From the NCBI RefSeq assembly GCF_003008615.1, contig NZ_CP027657.1, forward strand, positions 3,968,001 to 4,032,000: a DNA stretch of 64,000 nucleotides, written 5' to 3'. The DNA comes from Pseudomonas mendocina (GTDB lineage Bacteria; Pseudomonadota; Gammaproteobacteria; Pseudomonadales; Pseudomonadaceae). The notes beneath the pieces are model-generated. The model saw nothing but the letters and a program-made list of their open reading frames with translations, was not told the DNA's origin and ran no database searches. Position numbers and translations under genes: made by a program. Positions 36,801 to 43,911 of this stretch are shown here, one piece after another (positions within the stretch are counted from its first letter, which is position 1; the number at the start of each line of letters is the position of its first letter).

Positions 36801-37448
36801 GCCATCGCCGAACACCTGCACTTCCAGATGGCGGGCACGCTGGATGTACTTCTCGATGAACACGCCGCTGTCGCTGAAGTTGTTCTGGCCCAGGCGCTTG
36901 ACCGCCTCGAATGCGTCGGAGAGCTCGGCTGCCGAGCGGCATACGCGCATACCGATGCCGCCACCGCCGGCGGTGCTTTTCAGCATCACCGGATAGCCGA
37001 CCTGCTCGCCAGCGACCAGCGCGGCCTCGAGGTTTTCCAGCAGCTCAGTGCCTTCGAGCATCGGCACGCCATGTTGTTTGGCCAGGGCGCGGGCAGTGTG
37101 CTTGAGGCCGAATACGCGCAGTTGCTCTGGCGTCGGGCCGACGAAGGCGATACCGGCGGCTTCGCAGGCTTCGGCGAAGGCGGCGTTTTCCGAGAGAAAA
37201 CCGTAGCCGGGGTGGATGGCTTTAGCGCCGCTGCTTTTGGCTGCAGCGAGAATCTTGTCGACCACCAGGTAGGTCTGCGCAGCCGGGCCGTCGCCGAGGG
37301 AGAAGGCTTCGTCGGCCTGCTGGATATGCAGGCTGGCGGCGTCGGCTTCGGAGTACACGGCCACACCACCGACGTTCAGTTCATGCAGGGTGCGCAGGAT
37401 GCGGCAGGCGATTGCGCCACGGTTGGCGATCAGGAGTTTGTCGAACAT
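33822..37448 (-). CDS. Urea carboxylase family, probable guanidine carboxylase
   Basis: Predicted 1,208-residue biotin enzyme. Order: biotin carboxylase (1-450, MFDKLLIANRGAIACRILRT and TAGGGGIGMRVC), carboxyltransferase domains of the AHS2/AHS1 type (about 470-1080), and a biotinyl domain at the C-terminus with ILESMKMEIPLTAP. Urea carboxylase and guanidine carboxylase share this architecture. Guanidine is preferred because the operon begins with a guanidine-I riboswitch and encodes UAAP1/UAAP2, and because no allophanate hydrolase is seen. An in-frame REP pair lies in the linker near residues 772-792. Two ATGs (37454, 37448) are possible; the second has better spacing from GAGGG. Confidence 0.88.
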   Translation of the reverse strand: MFDKLLIANRGAIACRILRTLHELNVGGVAVYSEADAASLHIQQADEAFSLGDGPAAQTYLVVDKILAAAKSSGAKAIHPGYGFLSENAAFAEACEAAGIAFVGPTPEQLRVFGLKHTARALAKQHGVPMLEGTELLENLEAALVAGEQVGYPVMLKSTAGGGGIGMRVCRSAAELSDAFEAVKRLGQNNFSDSGVFIEKYIQRARHLEVQVFGDGQGDVLALGVRDCSVQRRNQKVLEETPAPNLPAGMADELCAAAIKLTKAVNYRSAGTVEFVYDSEAERFYFLEVNTRLQVEHGVTEQVWGVDLVRWMIELAAGDLPPLSELANGLKPSGHAIQARLYAEDPGRDFQPSPGLLTAVQFPEADGKALRIDTWVEAGCEIPPYFDPMIAKLITWAPSRDEASKALDKALGDSVLYGVECNRDYLRQILSDAPFASGSPWTRCLENLAYQANTFEVLSAGTQTTVQDFPGRIGYWAVGVPPSGPMDSRALRLGNRLLGNDEGAAALEITMSGPLLRFNTDAVIAVTGAEIPLSINGVEQPMNTALLIAAGSTLTLGTIAGAGARSYLSIRGGIQVPDYLGSKSTFTLGQFGGHGGRALRAGDVLHLLPLANREAGAQLPTELCPALPAVRELRVIYGPHGAPEYFTPAYIDTFFATAWEVHFNSSRTGVRLIGPKPEWVRESGGEAGLHPSNIHDNPYAIGAVDFTGDMPVILGPDGPSLGGFVCPVTIIEADLWQLGQLKAGDKVRFVPVDIATARELAKASASECNTLRGSGFSRDIADTPIADKSAPTGSPIVLDIGEDDTRLVARLSGDTHLLLEIGQPELDLVLRFRGHALMQALEAKQLDGVIDLTPGIRSLQVHYQSETLALQTLLDIVAGEWDAVCAARDLKVPSRIVHLPLSWDDPACQLAIDKYMTTVRKDAPWCPSNLEFIRRINDLPNLDEVYRTVFDASYLVMGLGDVYLGAPVATPLDPRHRLVTTKYNPARTWTAENSVGIGGAYMCVYGMEGPGGYQFVGRTLQMWNRYRAVEAFDGKPWLLRFFDQIRFYPVSADELLRIRRDFPLGRYPLRIEQSELALADYQQFLDAEADGIAAFRQQQRAAFDAERQRWIDSGQAHFESDEGVVEVTEDAPLDAGQHSVDSHIAGNLWQVQVEAGAQVQAGDVLVILESMKMEIPLTAPMAGTVREVRVQPGSPVRAGQRVVVLEEA
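35073..35134. repeat. REP inverted pair (REPIN) inside the guanidine carboxylase gene
   Basis: GTAGGAGCGGATTTATCCGC and, after a short spacer, GCGGCTGAAGCCGCTCCCAC form an inverted REP pair. It lies inside the coding sequence and keeps the frame, adding the peptide GSGFSRDIADTPIADKSAP between carboxyltransferase domains. Matching free REP words are at 26020, 33632 and 37548. Confidence 0.85.
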
Positions 37449-37630
37449 CTTCATTGACCCTCGAAGGGCGTGGCGGGCCGTCCCGCCGTCATTGGTCATG
37501 CCCACGGTCGTCCGTGGCGAAAAATCCGGGTGATGCGTGTTGCGCGTGTAGGAGTGGCCGGGCGGCGTTCCGCTTTAGCCGCGAGCCTTTGCGTTGTTGT
37601 CGCGGCTAAAGCCCCTCCCACGGGAAGCGA
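37449..37630. repeat. REP pair between carboxylase and UAAP2 genes
   Basis: A 182-bp gap inside the guanidine operon. REP words GTAGGAGTGGCCGGGC near 37548 and the inverted TCGCGGCTAAAGCCCCTCCC near 37600 form a REPIN-like pair. The remainder shows no gene. Confidence 0.65.
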
Positions 37631-38281
37631 TCAATCCCACACCAAGACTTCGGCTGGCGTCGGGTTCCAGCCGTTGCAGGGGTTGTTCAGTTGCGGGCAG
37701 TTGGAGATCAGCACGATGACGTCGGTCTCGGCCTTGAGCTCCACGTACTTGCCGGGTGCGGAGATGCCGTCCTCGAAGGTCAGGCCGCCCTCAGGAGTCA
37801 CTGGAACGTTCATGAAGAAGTTGATATTGGCGCCGATGTCGCGCTTGCTCAGGCGGCCGTCATGCAGGCTGGCGCGCAGGAAGTTGTCGCGGCAGCTGTG
37901 CATATAGCGCTTGTCCAGGGCGTAGCGCACGGTGTTGCTCTCCTGCGCACAGGCACCGCCGAGGGTGTCGTGGCGACCACAGGTGTCGGCGACGATGGTC
38001 AGCAGCGGTTTGCCGAGGTTGGAATAGAGCACCGTGCCGGTGGTCAGGTAGACGTTGTTCTGCTTGCGCAGGGTGCGCTGCGGGTCGAAGCGCTCGCGTG
38101 GGTTGTTCGCGGCGAAGAACAGGGTGTCGATCGCCTGGTTGCCTTCCAGGTCGTGCAGGCGCAGGGTCTGCCCGGCCTTGACCTCGAACAGGTAGGGTTC
38201 ACCTGCCGGGATGGTGTGGCGGAAGCTGGCGGTTTCGGGATGCTTGTTGCTGGAAATCAGGTCGCTGGCAGTAAGGCTCAT
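37631..38281 (-). CDS. Urea carboxylase-associated protein UAAP2 (DUF1989), probable carboxyguanidine deiminase subunit
   Basis: Predicted 216-residue protein of the DUF1989 family, second of the UAAP1/UAAP2 pair. Features: [20 protein letters not shown], the metal-site-like [17 protein letters not shown], and [12 protein letters not shown] with [13 protein letters not shown]. In bacteria where it was studied, the two DUF1989 proteins act together as a carboxyguanidine deiminase after guanidine carboxylase. It follows UAAP1 by 86 bp that hold CTCCCGCC-type repeats and precedes the carboxylase. The names CgdA/CgdB could apply but I cannot tell which is which. Confidence 0.88.
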   Translation of the reverse strand: MSLTASDLISSNKHPETASFRHTIPAGEPYLFEVKAGQTLRLHDLEGNQAIDTLFFAANNPRERFDPQRTLRKQNNVYLTTGTVLYSNLGKPLLTIVADTCGRHDTLGGACAQESNTVRYALDKRYMHSCRDNFLRASLHDGRLSKRDIGANINFFMNVPVTPEGGLTFEDGISAPGKYVELKAETDVIVLISNCPQLNNPCNGWNPTPAEVLVWD

Positions 38282-38367
38282 CGCAGTGTCCTCGGTATCG
38301 TTTACTGGGCTCCCGCCTTCGCGGGAGTGACGAGGTCGGTGTCACCCCCGCGCAGGCGGGGAACCAC
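38282..38367. repeat. Repeat words between UAAP1 and UAAP2 genes
   Basis: CTCCCGCCTTCGCGGGAG at 38310-38327 and CCCCCGCGCAGGCGGGG at 38345-38361 are short palindromes of the family also at 23954. They lie in the 86-bp gap inside the operon. Confidence 0.6.
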
Positions 38368-39096
38368 TCAGATGTACTGGCGTTCGGTGTTGTGGAAGCC
38401 GCGGCCGTTCTCCGGGCGCGAGGTGCGGCAGAGCACGGTGATGCCGTCGCTGTCGACCTTGCTCCAGTTCAGTTGCACCGGTTTGGGCGCGTACTGTGGG
38501 TTGGGGTCCAGTGGATGCTGCAGCGCGGTGAGCACCACCAGGGTGTCCATCGGCGCGTACAGCTCGATGTAGTCGCCGGCCTGGCTGTTGTCGGGCTGGA
38601 AGTGGAAGGCGCCATCGGCATCGACATCCACGCGGCTGAACAGGTTGAGGTTCATCAGCAGGTCGAGCAGGTTCAGATCCCACTTGCCCATTTCCACCAG
38701 CAGGTTGTCCATGCCGTTGCGGAAGAAGCCGTTGCGCAGTTCCTGATAGCGGCCCTGGCCGTACTTCTCCAGCACTTCGTCGGCATTCAGTACGCCGCCG
38801 AAGCTGTCGTGCCAGCCGCAGGTATCGGCGGTGATGGCGGCCAGTACCTTGCCCATGTCCGAGTACAGGCAGTGGCCGGCGGTGAGTTTGGCGGTGTGCT
38901 GGCATTTGAGGGTATCGGGCAGGTTCAGGCGCTCGCTTTTCTCAATGGCGTTGAACAGCAACACGCTGACGTTGGCGCCTCCTTCGATATCGGTGATGCG
39001 CAGCAGTTGGCCACGCTTGAGGATGAAAGAGGTATGGCCGCCGCCGGGTACGGTTTCTTCGTACAGGCTCGGGCGCAGGGTAAGGGCAGTGTTCAT
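38368..39096 (-). CDS. Urea carboxylase-associated protein UAAP1 (DUF1989), probable carboxyguanidine deiminase subunit
   Basis: Predicted 242-residue DUF1989 protein, partner of UAAP2. It has LYEETVPGGGHTSFILKRGQ at the start, the metal-site-like AITADTCGWHDSFGGVL, and the Phe-rich segment ELRNGFFRNGMDNLLVEMG. UAAP1 and UAAP2 share the same motif spacing and are paralogues. Together with the carboxylase they should convert guanidine via carboxyguanidine to allophanate or its precursor. It follows the solute-binding gene by 81 bp on the same transcript, under the guanidine-I riboswitch at 40312. Confidence 0.88.
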   Translation of the reverse strand: MNTALTLRPSLYEETVPGGGHTSFILKRGQLLRITDIEGGANVSVLLFNAIEKSERLNLPDTLKCQHTAKLTAGHCLYSDMGKVLAAITADTCGWHDSFGGVLNADEVLEKYGQGRYQELRNGFFRNGMDNLLVEMGKWDLNLLDLLMNLNLFSRVDVDADGAFHFQPDNSQAGDYIELYAPMDTLVVLTALQHPLDPNPQYAPKPVQLNWSKVDSDGITVLCRTSRPENGRGFHNTERQYI

Positions 39097-39177
39097 GGGT
39101 ACCTCGGGGTCAAAGCCTGGTCGTCAGGCGCCGGCAGTGGCGCCTGATCATCATTGCGATGGTGTGGGGTGCGGCGG

Positions 39178-40245
39178 TCAGAGCTTGCCGTCGACGGCCA
39201 TTTGCACGTAGCTAGGGTCGAAGCGCAGCTTGATGTTGGCGCTGTCGCCGGTGCTCACGCCGCCGGCGAAGGTCATACCGATGGCGTCGGCGCTGCGCGC
39301 ACCTTCACCGAGGATGCCGTGCTCGAAGCTGAAGTTGGCGACCTTGGTCATGGTCTCCGGCAGGGCCGGGCTGGTGACGAAGTCCAGGGTTTCCTTCGGC
39401 GTGTAGAACAGCTTGGTGGTCGCCAGTTGCGACTGGTAGCCGGCCAGGTCGGTGCCGGAGGCCTTGGCCATTTCGGTCAGGGCATCGGTGGCTTCCGGGG
39501 TACCGGCCTGCATCAGTTCTAGAATCTCGAACCAGGCGCCGACCAGAGCTTTGCCGAAGTCCGGGTTGTCCTTCAGGGTCTGGGTGTTGACCACCATCAT
39601 GTCGAGGATTTCACCGGGGATTTTCGACGAGTCGAAGACCTGGGTGCTGCCGGGCTGGGCGATTATCTCGGCGAGCATCGGGTTCCAGGTCGCAGCGGCC
39701 TGCACGCTGGGGGTGGTATAGGCGGCGATGATGTCGGCATCGGAGGTATTCACCACCGTCACATCGCGCTCGCTCATGCCTGCTGTTTCCAGGGCGCGGG
39801 CGAGGAAGTAGTGGGACACGGACAGTTCCACCAGGTTGACGCGCATGCCCTTGATGTCGGCCAGGGTCTTGCCTTCGCCCTTGATCAGCAGGCCGTCGTT
39901 GCCGTTGGAGTAGTCGCCGACGATCAGCGCTGTGGAGTCCACACCGCCGGCCGCCGGGATCGTGAGTGCGTCCATATTGGTCATGGTGCAGCCGTCGAAT
40001 TGGCCGACGCTGTACTGGTTGATCGATTCGACATAGTCGTTGAGCTGCACGACATCGATGCTGATGCCGTATTTCTTCGCCCACTTGTCGATGATGCCGG
40101 AGGTGCTGGCATGGCCCCAGGGCATCCAGCCGGCGTAGAGCGTCCAGCAGACGCTGAAGCTGTCTTTCTTCTCGGCGTGAGCGCTGAAGCTGAGCACCGC
40201 GGCCAGACCGGCAGCGGCGAAGGAGAGCAGACGGTACTTGCGCAT
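39178..40245 (-). CDS. ABC solute-binding protein of the guanidine/urea-associated type (paralogue 1)
   Basis: Predicted 355-residue periplasmic binding protein. A signal peptide (MRKYRLLSFAAAGLAAVLSF, cleavage near SAHA) precedes VCWTLYAGWMPWGHASTSG, the typical start of the TauA/SsuA-like family linked to urea carboxylase loci. It is the first gene of the guanidine operon, under a guanidine-I riboswitch and a sigma-54 promoter. It is about half identical by eye to the protein at 45190, and the two end alike (MAVDGKL, LAADGKL). No permease follows it, so it should share the single permease-ATPase pair at 43051-44723. Confidence 0.9.
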   Translation of the reverse strand: MRKYRLLSFAAAGLAAVLSFSAHAEKKDSFSVCWTLYAGWMPWGHASTSGIIDKWAKKYGISIDVVQLNDYVESINQYSVGQFDGCTMTNMDALTIPAAGGVDSTALIVGDYSNGNDGLLIKGEGKTLADIKGMRVNLVELSVSHYFLARALETAGMSERDVTVVNTSDADIIAAYTTPSVQAAATWNPMLAEIIAQPGSTQVFDSSKIPGEILDMMVVNTQTLKDNPDFGKALVGAWFEILELMQAGTPEATDALTEMAKASGTDLAGYQSQLATTKLFYTPKETLDFVTSPALPETMTKVANFSFEHGILGEGARSADAIGMTFAGGVSTGDSANIKLRFDPSYVQMAVDGKL

Positions 40246-40311
40246 TTGGAACCTCCAGTCTTGTTGAGTACGGGCAGGAGTCGCGGCACGTTTCGAAGCG
40301 TTCGAAAGGCG

Positions 40312-40402
40312 CGTTCTCCCGGGCTTTTATCCCGCCGTGTAACCTCACTGGAGGTCGATGACTCTCGGACCAGCACTTGCCGGGCAAGTCGGAACCCTAG
40401 TC
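40312..40402 (-). promoter_or_regulatory. Guanidine-I (ykkC) riboswitch 1
   Basis: Read on the minus strand: CTAGGGTTCCGAC, then GGTCCGAGAG, then ACACGGCGGGATAAAAGCCC with GGGAGA at the 3' end. These are the conserved segments of the ykkC guanidine-I aptamer. It lies 67 nt before the solute-binding gene at 40245 and controls that gene with UAAP1, UAAP2 and the carboxylase. No intrinsic terminator is visible, so control is likely translational. Confidence 0.95.
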
Positions 40403-40411
40403 ATCCATTTC

Positions 40412-40446
40412 GCAAATTGTGGTGCCGCGATTCCGGGAAACCCCGG
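40412..40446 (-). promoter_or_regulatory. Leader box shared with riboswitch 2
   Basis: GCAAATTGTGGTGCCGCGAT (plus-strand reading) is identical to 45009-45028. In both leaders a small GC hairpin follows on its 5' side. It lies between the sigma-54 transcript start and the aptamer. Riboswitch 3 lacks it. Confidence 0.6.
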
Positions 40447-40470
40447 TTAGAACCTGCACACCCAAGCTTT

Positions 40471-40486
40471 AGCGAATAGCGTGCCA
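40471..40486 (-). promoter_or_regulatory. Sigma-54 promoter 1 of the guanidine operon
   Basis: Minus strand TGGCACGCTATTCGCT has GG-N10-GC spacing with the -24 TGGCACG intact and TCGC in the -12 place of TTGC. The transcript would start near 40460, about 58 nt ahead of riboswitch 1. Identical in pattern to sites at 40627, 45066 and 46472. Confidence 0.75.
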
Positions 40487-40626
40487 GCTCGCCGAAGCCC
40501 GCGGCTGGGCGCTCTGGCGATATTGCTTGCGGCTTGCGTGCTACCTGATGGGGCTGTGAGGGTGTCGATTGCACCGTTCGAGGGCGATTCAGCTTATGGC
40601 AGCGCCGCGTGATGGCGCCCTGGCGG

Positions 40627-40642
40627 TGGCATGGAAATCGCT
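40627..40642 (+). promoter_or_regulatory. Sigma-54 promoter of the dioxygenase operon
   Basis: TGGCATGGAAATCGCT has GG-N10-GC spacing and shares TGGCA and TCGCT with the three minus-strand sites. The start would be near 40653, ahead of the guanidine-II hairpins at 40679. The -24 is weaker (TGGCAT), so this is the least certain of the four. Confidence 0.65.
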
Positions 40643-40678
40643 ATCTGTCTTTTTGCAGGGGCGACCTCGCTGCCGCCT

Positions 40679-40718
40679 TCGGGACGACCCGACCCGCTGC
40701 TCGTCTGGACGACCAGGT
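40679..40718 (+). promoter_or_regulatory. Guanidine-II (mini-ykkC) riboswitch
   Basis: Two hairpins carry ACGA tetraloops: TCGGG-ACGA-CCCGA (40679-40692) and CTGG-ACGA-CCAG (40705-40716), separated by 12 nt. The GGACGACC core in both loops is the guanidine-II signature. The second hairpin ends 16 nt before the ribosome binding site AAGGGAGA (40732) of the dioxygenase gene, the place expected for translational control. Confidence 0.9.
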
Positions 40719-40744
40719 AACTCACTTGTTCAAGGGAGATTGCC

Positions 40745-41770
40745 ATGGCGCATACCCATTTCACGTCCATTCCTCTGATCGACGTTTCCGGCCTGTACGC
40801 CGAGAGCCTCGCCGAACGCCAGCGCGTTGCCGATGAGCTGGGGCGTGCCGCACGCGATGTCGGCTTCCTGCAGATCACCGGGCACGGCATTTCGCGTGAT
40901 CTGCGTGAAGGGCTGATCCAACAGGCACGCAGTTTCTTCGCCCGTCCATTGGACGAGAAGATGCGTTTCTATATTGGCCAGTCGAGCAACCACAGCGGTT
41001 ATGTGCCGGAGGGCGAGGAGCAGTTCGCCGGCGGCAGCAAGGATCTCAAGGAAGCCTATGACGTCAATTACGATTACACCGAGGCAGCCCAGGTCTATCC
41101 GCTGCTGGGCCCGACCCAGTGGCCGGACTCGGCGGATTTCAAGCGCGAGGTGAGTGCTTACTATCGGGCGGCGCTGGCACTGGGCGACACGCTGTTTCGT
41201 GGCTTCGCCCTGGCGCTGGGCCTGGCCGAGGACACATTCGCCGGCATCACTCGGCAGCCCACCAGCCAGTTGCGCATGATTCATTACCCGCTCGATCCCG
41301 ATCCGGTGGCCGACCGGCCTGGTATTGGCGCGCACACCGACTACGAGTGTTTCACCATCCTCTTGCCCACCGCGGAAGGCTTGCAGGTGCTCAATGGCGA
41401 CGGGCAGTGGATCGACGTACCGTTGCTTGAGGACGCCTTTGTGATCAACATCGGCGACATGCTCGAGGTGCTCAGTAACGGCCATTTCGTCGCCACCTCG
41501 CACCGCGTACGCAAGGTCAGCGAGGAGCGCTTCGCCTTCCCGTTGTTCTGCGCCTGCGACTACCCGACGCGCATCGCGCCGATTGCCGGTCTGCCGCCGC
41601 GCGGCGAGCGTGTGTATACGCCGGTAAACTGCGGCGATCACCTGTTTGCGCAGACGGCGCAGACCTTCCGCTATCTGCGTGAGCGTCTGGAGGACGGTTC
41701 GCTGCAACTGCCGGATGGTGCGGCGGGTTTGTCCAGCTTCGGCCAAGGTCGCCGGGAGGTGACGGCATGA
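40745..41770 (+). CDS. Isopenicillin-N-synthase-family 2-oxoglutarate/Fe(II) dioxygenase in a guanidine-riboswitch operon
   Basis: Predicted 341-residue cytosolic dioxygenase. The N-terminal DIOX_N region starts FTSIPLIDVSGLYAESLAE. The jelly-roll core holds the iron ligands His197, Asp199 (GAHTDYECF) and His253 (TSHRVRKV), with Arg262 in ERFAFPLF at the 2-oxoglutarate site; Ala replaces the usual Ser of R-x-S. Plants have a related homoarginine hydroxylase that releases guanidine, and ethylene-forming enzyme of Pseudomonas does so from arginine. This is not EFE by sequence. The riboswitch suggests action on a guanidino compound; the reaction is inferred. It overlaps the next gene by four bases. 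Confidence 0.85.
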   Translation: MAHTHFTSIPLIDVSGLYAESLAERQRVADELGRAARDVGFLQITGHGISRDLREGLIQQARSFFARPLDEKMRFYIGQSSNHSGYVPEGEEQFAGGSKDLKEAYDVNYDYTEAAQVYPLLGPTQWPDSADFKREVSAYYRAALALGDTLFRGFALALGLAEDTFAGITRQPTSQLRMIHYPLDPDPVADRPGIGAHTDYECFTILLPTAEGLQVLNGDGQWIDVPLLEDAFVINIGDMLEVLSNGHFVATSHRVRKVSEERFAFPLFCACDYPTRIAPIAGLPPRGERVYTPVNCGDHLFAQTAQTFRYLRERLEDGSLQLPDGAAGLSSFGQGRREVTA

Positions 41771-42699
41771 ACCTGCTGGAACTGGCTGCACGTTACCCGC
41801 AGCGCGCCGAGGGCGGCGTGCCGGACTGGATGCTCGGGCACTTTCGCCGACGCACCATCAGTTTCGCCGATGGCCGCAGTGACGAGCGTACGCAGGTGCA
41901 CTGGCTGCAAAGCCGCACCTTCACCATCGACCTGCGCCTGCCGGATGTGCCCGCGCTGCCGCCGCGCGCCTGGCAGGACTATGACGCCGCCGAACTGCGC
42001 CAGCTTGCCAATCACGAAGGCTGGATGGCCGACAGCGTCTGGGAAAGCGGCTATCTGAGCTGGCACGGTGGCGTGTCCCTGCAATTGCACAACCGTTGGC
42101 CGGAGCCTGCACAGCTGCAGCGCATCGGCAATTGCATGATCGAGTTCGGCACCACGGGCGCCTATGTCGAGGACTGGCGTTTGCAGGCCAGCAGCGGGCC
42201 ATTGATCGGTCTGCGTTTGCTGGAGGAATGCGACGCCGAAACCGGCGAGGTGCTGCAACGCGGCGGTGGCCTGATTCTCTGTGGCGACCGGCTCGGCTGG
42301 GTGCATGGGCGACGTGAGGAGCAAGGTGAATCGCCACTGCAACTGCGTGAGCGCGCCGAGCGGGTGCAAGGTGATGGTGAGGCGTTGGCGCTGTTGTTCG
42401 ACTGCGAAACCTCGCTGGCTTATGCCGATGAGCAGGGTCGTTATCAGGTGGCGCTTTCCACCTTGCCAGCACGGGTGGGGCAGGTGGTTTCGCTGGAGGG
42501 CTTCGAGCTGCCTGGCGCGGGGCGTATCTGTCAGCACCTGCAACGTCCGGACGGGCGTGTGGTGGTGCGTACCTTCATCATCGATACGCTGGAGCCGGAC
42601 TGGCGCGTGGATCTCGCCACGCCGACTACCAACGAGGCGCAGCGCTGGTTCGCTGCGGAGGGCGAAACGCTGTCGCGCTATCTTGAGGTGTTGAGCTAG
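41767..42699 (+). CDS. Unrecognised protein co-operonic with the dioxygenase
   Basis: Predicted 310-residue soluble protein without a signal peptide. I do not recognise a family. It is rich in Trp and Arg at the start (WMLGHFRRRTISFADGRSDE), has WESGYLSWHGGVSLQLHNRW, the acidic LLEECDAETGEVLQRGGGLI, and ends NEAQRWFAAEGETLSRYLEV. The composition of short beta segments suggests a beta-sandwich or lipocalin-like fold, but this is only a guess from the pattern. Its ATG overlaps the dioxygenase stop (ATGA), so the two are coupled. It shares the guanidine-II riboswitch. It may be a partner or a downstream enzyme. Confidence 0.7.
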   Translation: MNLLELAARYPQRAEGGVPDWMLGHFRRRTISFADGRSDERTQVHWLQSRTFTIDLRLPDVPALPPRAWQDYDAAELRQLANHEGWMADSVWESGYLSWHGGVSLQLHNRWPEPAQLQRIGNCMIEFGTTGAYVEDWRLQASSGPLIGLRLLEECDAETGEVLQRGGGLILCGDRLGWVHGRREEQGESPLQLRERAERVQGDGEALALLFDCETSLAYADEQGRYQVALSTLPARVGQVVSLEGFELPGAGRICQHLQRPDGRVVVRTFIIDTLEPDWRVDLATPTTNEAQRWFAAEGETLSRYLEVLS

Positions 42700-43050
42700 T
42701 GGAGACTGCGCCTCCCTGGTCGGAGGTGCAGTCGGTGCGCGCGGCGCACCCTACGGGTTATCGAGCGTTTTGCGCTGCGTAGGGTGCGCTGTGCGTACCG
42801 AAACGGCCGCTGTAATCAACGGGCGGCAATACCCTCAGCCAGCTCCGTAGCCCGGATGCAATCCGGGGAAAATGTGCCGGTGATCCCCGGATTTCATCCG
42901 GGCTACAGCCCCTCGAACGTTGCGATCAGTCGGCAGCAATTTAGCCACGTTGCTGTCACGGCAGAGGCGGTGCGCATGGCGCACCCTACGGCTTATCGCG
43001 CGACTTGCGTTGCGTAGGGTGTGCTGTGCGCACCGAAACGGCCGCTGTAA
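42700..43050. repeat. Duplicated repeat/gene-end unit downstream of the ABC ATPase
   Basis: Two similar units of about 110 bp, near 42735-42845 and 42969-43080. Each begins GCGCACCCTACGG and continues to GTAGGGTGNGCTGTGCG, then ACCGAAACGGCCGCTGTAAT and GGCCAGCTC-like sequence. The right unit runs into the real 3' end of the ATPase gene. A CCCGGATGCAATCCGGG REP pair (42847-42905) sits between them. No gene lies in this 351-bp gap. Confidence 0.75.
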
Positions 43051-43911
43051 TCAACGCGCAGCAATACGCTCGGCCAGCTCGCTGGGCAACTGCGCCTGTG
43101 CCCGGCGCGTCTCGTTCAGCGGGATGTCGTAGGTGATGCGTGCGCCGTAGGCGTTGGGCGCCTGTGGGTCATGGCGCACCTTGTCGAATACCAGCAGGCG
43201 GGTGCCGAGGCTGAAGCCTTCGGACAGGTCGTGGGTGACCATGAATACAGTCAGGCGGGTTTCCTGCCACAGCTCCAGCAGCAGCGCATGCATGTCCTTA
43301 CGGATGCCGGGGTCGAGGGCGCCGAACGGCTCGTCGAGCAGCAGCATGCGCGGTTGCATCACCAGCGCCTGGGCGATGGCCAGGCGTTGCTGCATGCCAC
43401 CGGAGAGCGCGCTGGGGTATTTGTTCAGCGCGTGGCCGAGGCCGACCTTGGTGAGGATTTCGGCAGCACGCTCGCGGGCTTCGCGCTTGGCGGCGCCGAA
43501 CAGGCGGCCAAGCAGCTTCGATCTCGGCAGTTCCAGGCCCAGGGCGACGTTGTCCAGCACGCTCAGGTGCGGGAATACCGAGTAGCGCTGGAACACCACG
43601 CCCCGGCTCGGATCAGGCTCGGTAGGCAGCGCCTGGCCGCCGAGCAGCAGCTCGCCCCGGCTCGGACGCTCCTGGCCAAGCAGCATGCGCAGGAAGGTGG
43701 ACTTGCCGCAGCCGGATGCGCCCACCAGGGTGCAGAACTCGCCTTCGTCGACCTTCAGGTTGAGGCGTTCCAGCACGACCAGATCACCGTATTCCTGCCA
43801 CAGGTTGCGCGCCTCGATAAAGGCAGCTTGCGCTGGGTTGGCAGGGGCAGTGCTGGAGTCGCTCATGGCAGGTTCACTCAACGGGACGATATGTTGGCTG
43901 AGCAGGCTCAT
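43051..43911 (-). CDS. ABC transporter ATP-binding protein of the guanidine-associated transporter
   Basis: Predicted 286-residue cytosolic ATPase. Walker A is GASGCGKST, the signature is LSGGMQQR, and Walker B is MLLLDEPFG with the following H-loop in FMVTHDLSEG. It belongs to the nitrate/sulfonate/taurine type. It overlaps the permease by four bases (ATGA) and completes the uptake system with the two solute-binding proteins. Its extreme 3' end is duplicated downstream. A 15-residue extension (MSLLSQHIVPLSEPA) precedes the usual start and is uncertain; an ATG 15 codons in is possible. Confidence 0.93.
   Translation of the reverse strand: MSLLSQHIVPLSEPAMSDSSTAPANPAQAAFIEARNLWQEYGDLVVLERLNLKVDEGEFCTLVGASGCGKSTFLRMLLGQERPSRGELLLGGQALPTEPDPSRGVVFQRYSVFPHLSVLDNVALGLELPRSKLLGRLFGAAKREARERAAEILTKVGLGHALNKYPSALSGGMQQRLAIAQALVMQPRMLLLDEPFGALDPGIRKDMHALLLELWQETRLTVFMVTHDLSEGFSLGTRLLVFDKVRHDPQAPNAYGARITYDIPLNETRRAQAQLPSELAERIAAR

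Noticed and set aside
33822..37448. Naming the large biotin protein simply urea carboxylase
   Set aside because: The architecture fits, but the guanidine-I riboswitch, the UAAP1/UAAP2 pair and the absence of an allophanate hydrolase make guanidine the likelier substrate. A residue-level check of the carboxyltransferase site would decide.
40745..41770. Naming the dioxygenase ethylene-forming enzyme
   Set aside because: The fold family is shared, but the motifs around the iron site and the N-terminal region differ from what I recall of EFE.
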